Assembly: GCF_000001735.4 (NCBI RefSeq) | Contig: NC_003071.7 | Coordinates: 18,513,443 to 18,577,442, forward strand | Direction: 5' to 3' | DNA length: 64,000 bases | Source of the DNA: Arabidopsis thaliana | Taxonomy: Eukaryota; Streptophyta; Magnoliopsida; Brassicales; Brassicaceae | Part shown: in pieces, positions 63,315-64,000 of the stretch | Position numbering within the stretch: position 1 is the first letter of the stretch | Layout of the letters: every line of letters starts with the position of its first letter | Made by a program: the position numbers and the translations under genes | Notes under the pieces: generated by a model | The model's database searches: none | Seen by the model: only the letters and a program-made list of their open reading frames with translations | What the model was told of the DNA's origin: nothing

Positions 63315-64000
63315 GCAAACCCTTCAATCCAATATATTATGGTTTGTTTTCTCATAATGTTGACATAATTTATTTATACGGTTCACACAACCATCAAAAT
63401 CACTCAACATAAACTGCCTAATGGGCTATGTCAGAAAATCACTTATGTTTATTGGGCCATTAGGTAGGTCACATTTTTTGGTATCCACCAGTCCCAATCA
63501 TTTTGATAATGGTAAACCAGCATATATCTTTCTTCTTTTTTTCCACGCAACAACAGATTCCTACATTAATTCTCTCTATATAGTAAGATAGGGTCAAAAA
63601 CAAGCCAACCAAAAAATCGTTAGAAACAACAATCATTGACATAGAGTCGTCTTCACGTCAAATAGAAGAAGAAGTAGCAGTCTCTAACGAACGAGGTCAG
63701 ACTTTTTCTTTATAACTTCATCTCAAAGCCACTCCTTTAGTTTTCTTGAAGAGGAGTTGGTGATGACGACACTTCATCTCCTTTATAATTACCATTATAC
63801 CCTTCGGTTTAGTTGTTACTCTTACTCCTATGTATCTAAATTTTGCTTCTCCTTTTCTTAAACCAACCTTAGGATAGTTTTCAAAGAAAGAAATATGCTT
63901 AAACCAAAACATTTTTGAGAAGACGATGGCTCGATACCGACCACTGAAGTCGTTCCAACCTCTTCAATGGATAGTACTGTAATTTTTGGTAATATTTCAA
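63315..64000. other. 3' flank of mtEF-G to window end
   Basis: 3'UTR and intergenic sequence. A stretch near 63575-63590 (TCTCTATATAGTAAG) looks like a TATA region for a plus-strand transcript, possibly with leader sequence after it, but no coding frame I recognise begins before the window ends. Confidence 0.4.

Overview
This window is plant nuclear DNA and is almost certainly Arabidopsis thaliana chromosome 2. I recognise the gene order around AT2G44900 to AT2G45030, and several spliced proteins match the lengths I remember for the Arabidopsis proteins. The evidence is GT-AG introns of about 80-150 bp in most genes, AT-rich intergenic DNA, plant-specific families (HD-Zip II, AP2/ERF, DUF247, CCD7) and organelle-targeted proteins. 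Coordinates come from hand-spliced exons. Every multi-exon gene closed in frame, apart from the first one, which is cut by the window edge. AT locus numbers are from memory.

Layout. 1-2320 (-): ARABIDILLO-1, an F-box/armadillo protein, 3' part missing. 4445-6083 (-): ATHB4, an HD-Zip II factor of shade avoidance. 6.2-11 kb: a long divergent promoter region with nine G-boxes. 10977-13060 (+): the thylakoid lumen pentapeptide protein TL15. 13887-14689 (+): a small divergent RRM-like protein. 15266-15566 (-): a broken copy of a DUF247 last exon. 16258-18229 (-): an intact DUF247 gene. 18.3-23.8 kb: no gene seen. 23852-24739 (+): the intronless DREB A-4 factor ERF034. 24.7-29.2 kb: gene-poor, with a Stowaway-like MITE. 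29160-34805 (-): HUB1, the histone H2B ubiquitin ligase, 19 exons. 35557-38577 (-): an alpha/beta hydrolase. 38901-43227 (-): an ALC1-like SNF2 remodeller with a macro domain (CHR10/ASG3). 45496-47891 (+): CCD7/MAX3, strigolactone biosynthesis. 48446-50368: a Harbinger-like non-autonomous transposon holding an ATG8-like exon fragment. 50714-54190 (+): the nucleoporin NUP62. 54603-56173 (+): a PLAC8 protein. 56469-56541 (+): tRNA-Arg(TCT). 57147-58725: a second Harbinger-like element. 58969-63314 (+): mitochondrial elongation factor G.

The genes are ordinary single-copy eukaryotic genes and do not form one pathway. Two chromatin factors (HUB1, the ALC1-like remodeller) lie close together on the same strand, and ATHB4 and MAX3 both affect shoot architecture, but nothing in the sequence shows that these placements are functional. 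I see no wholly new biological system. The most interesting non-genic signals are the G-box cluster, the ATG8 fragment in a mobile element, the DUF247 exon duplication with a hairpin element beside it, the duplicated 5' splice site in TL15, and an 8-nt microexon inside the ATPase P-loop of the ALC1-like gene.
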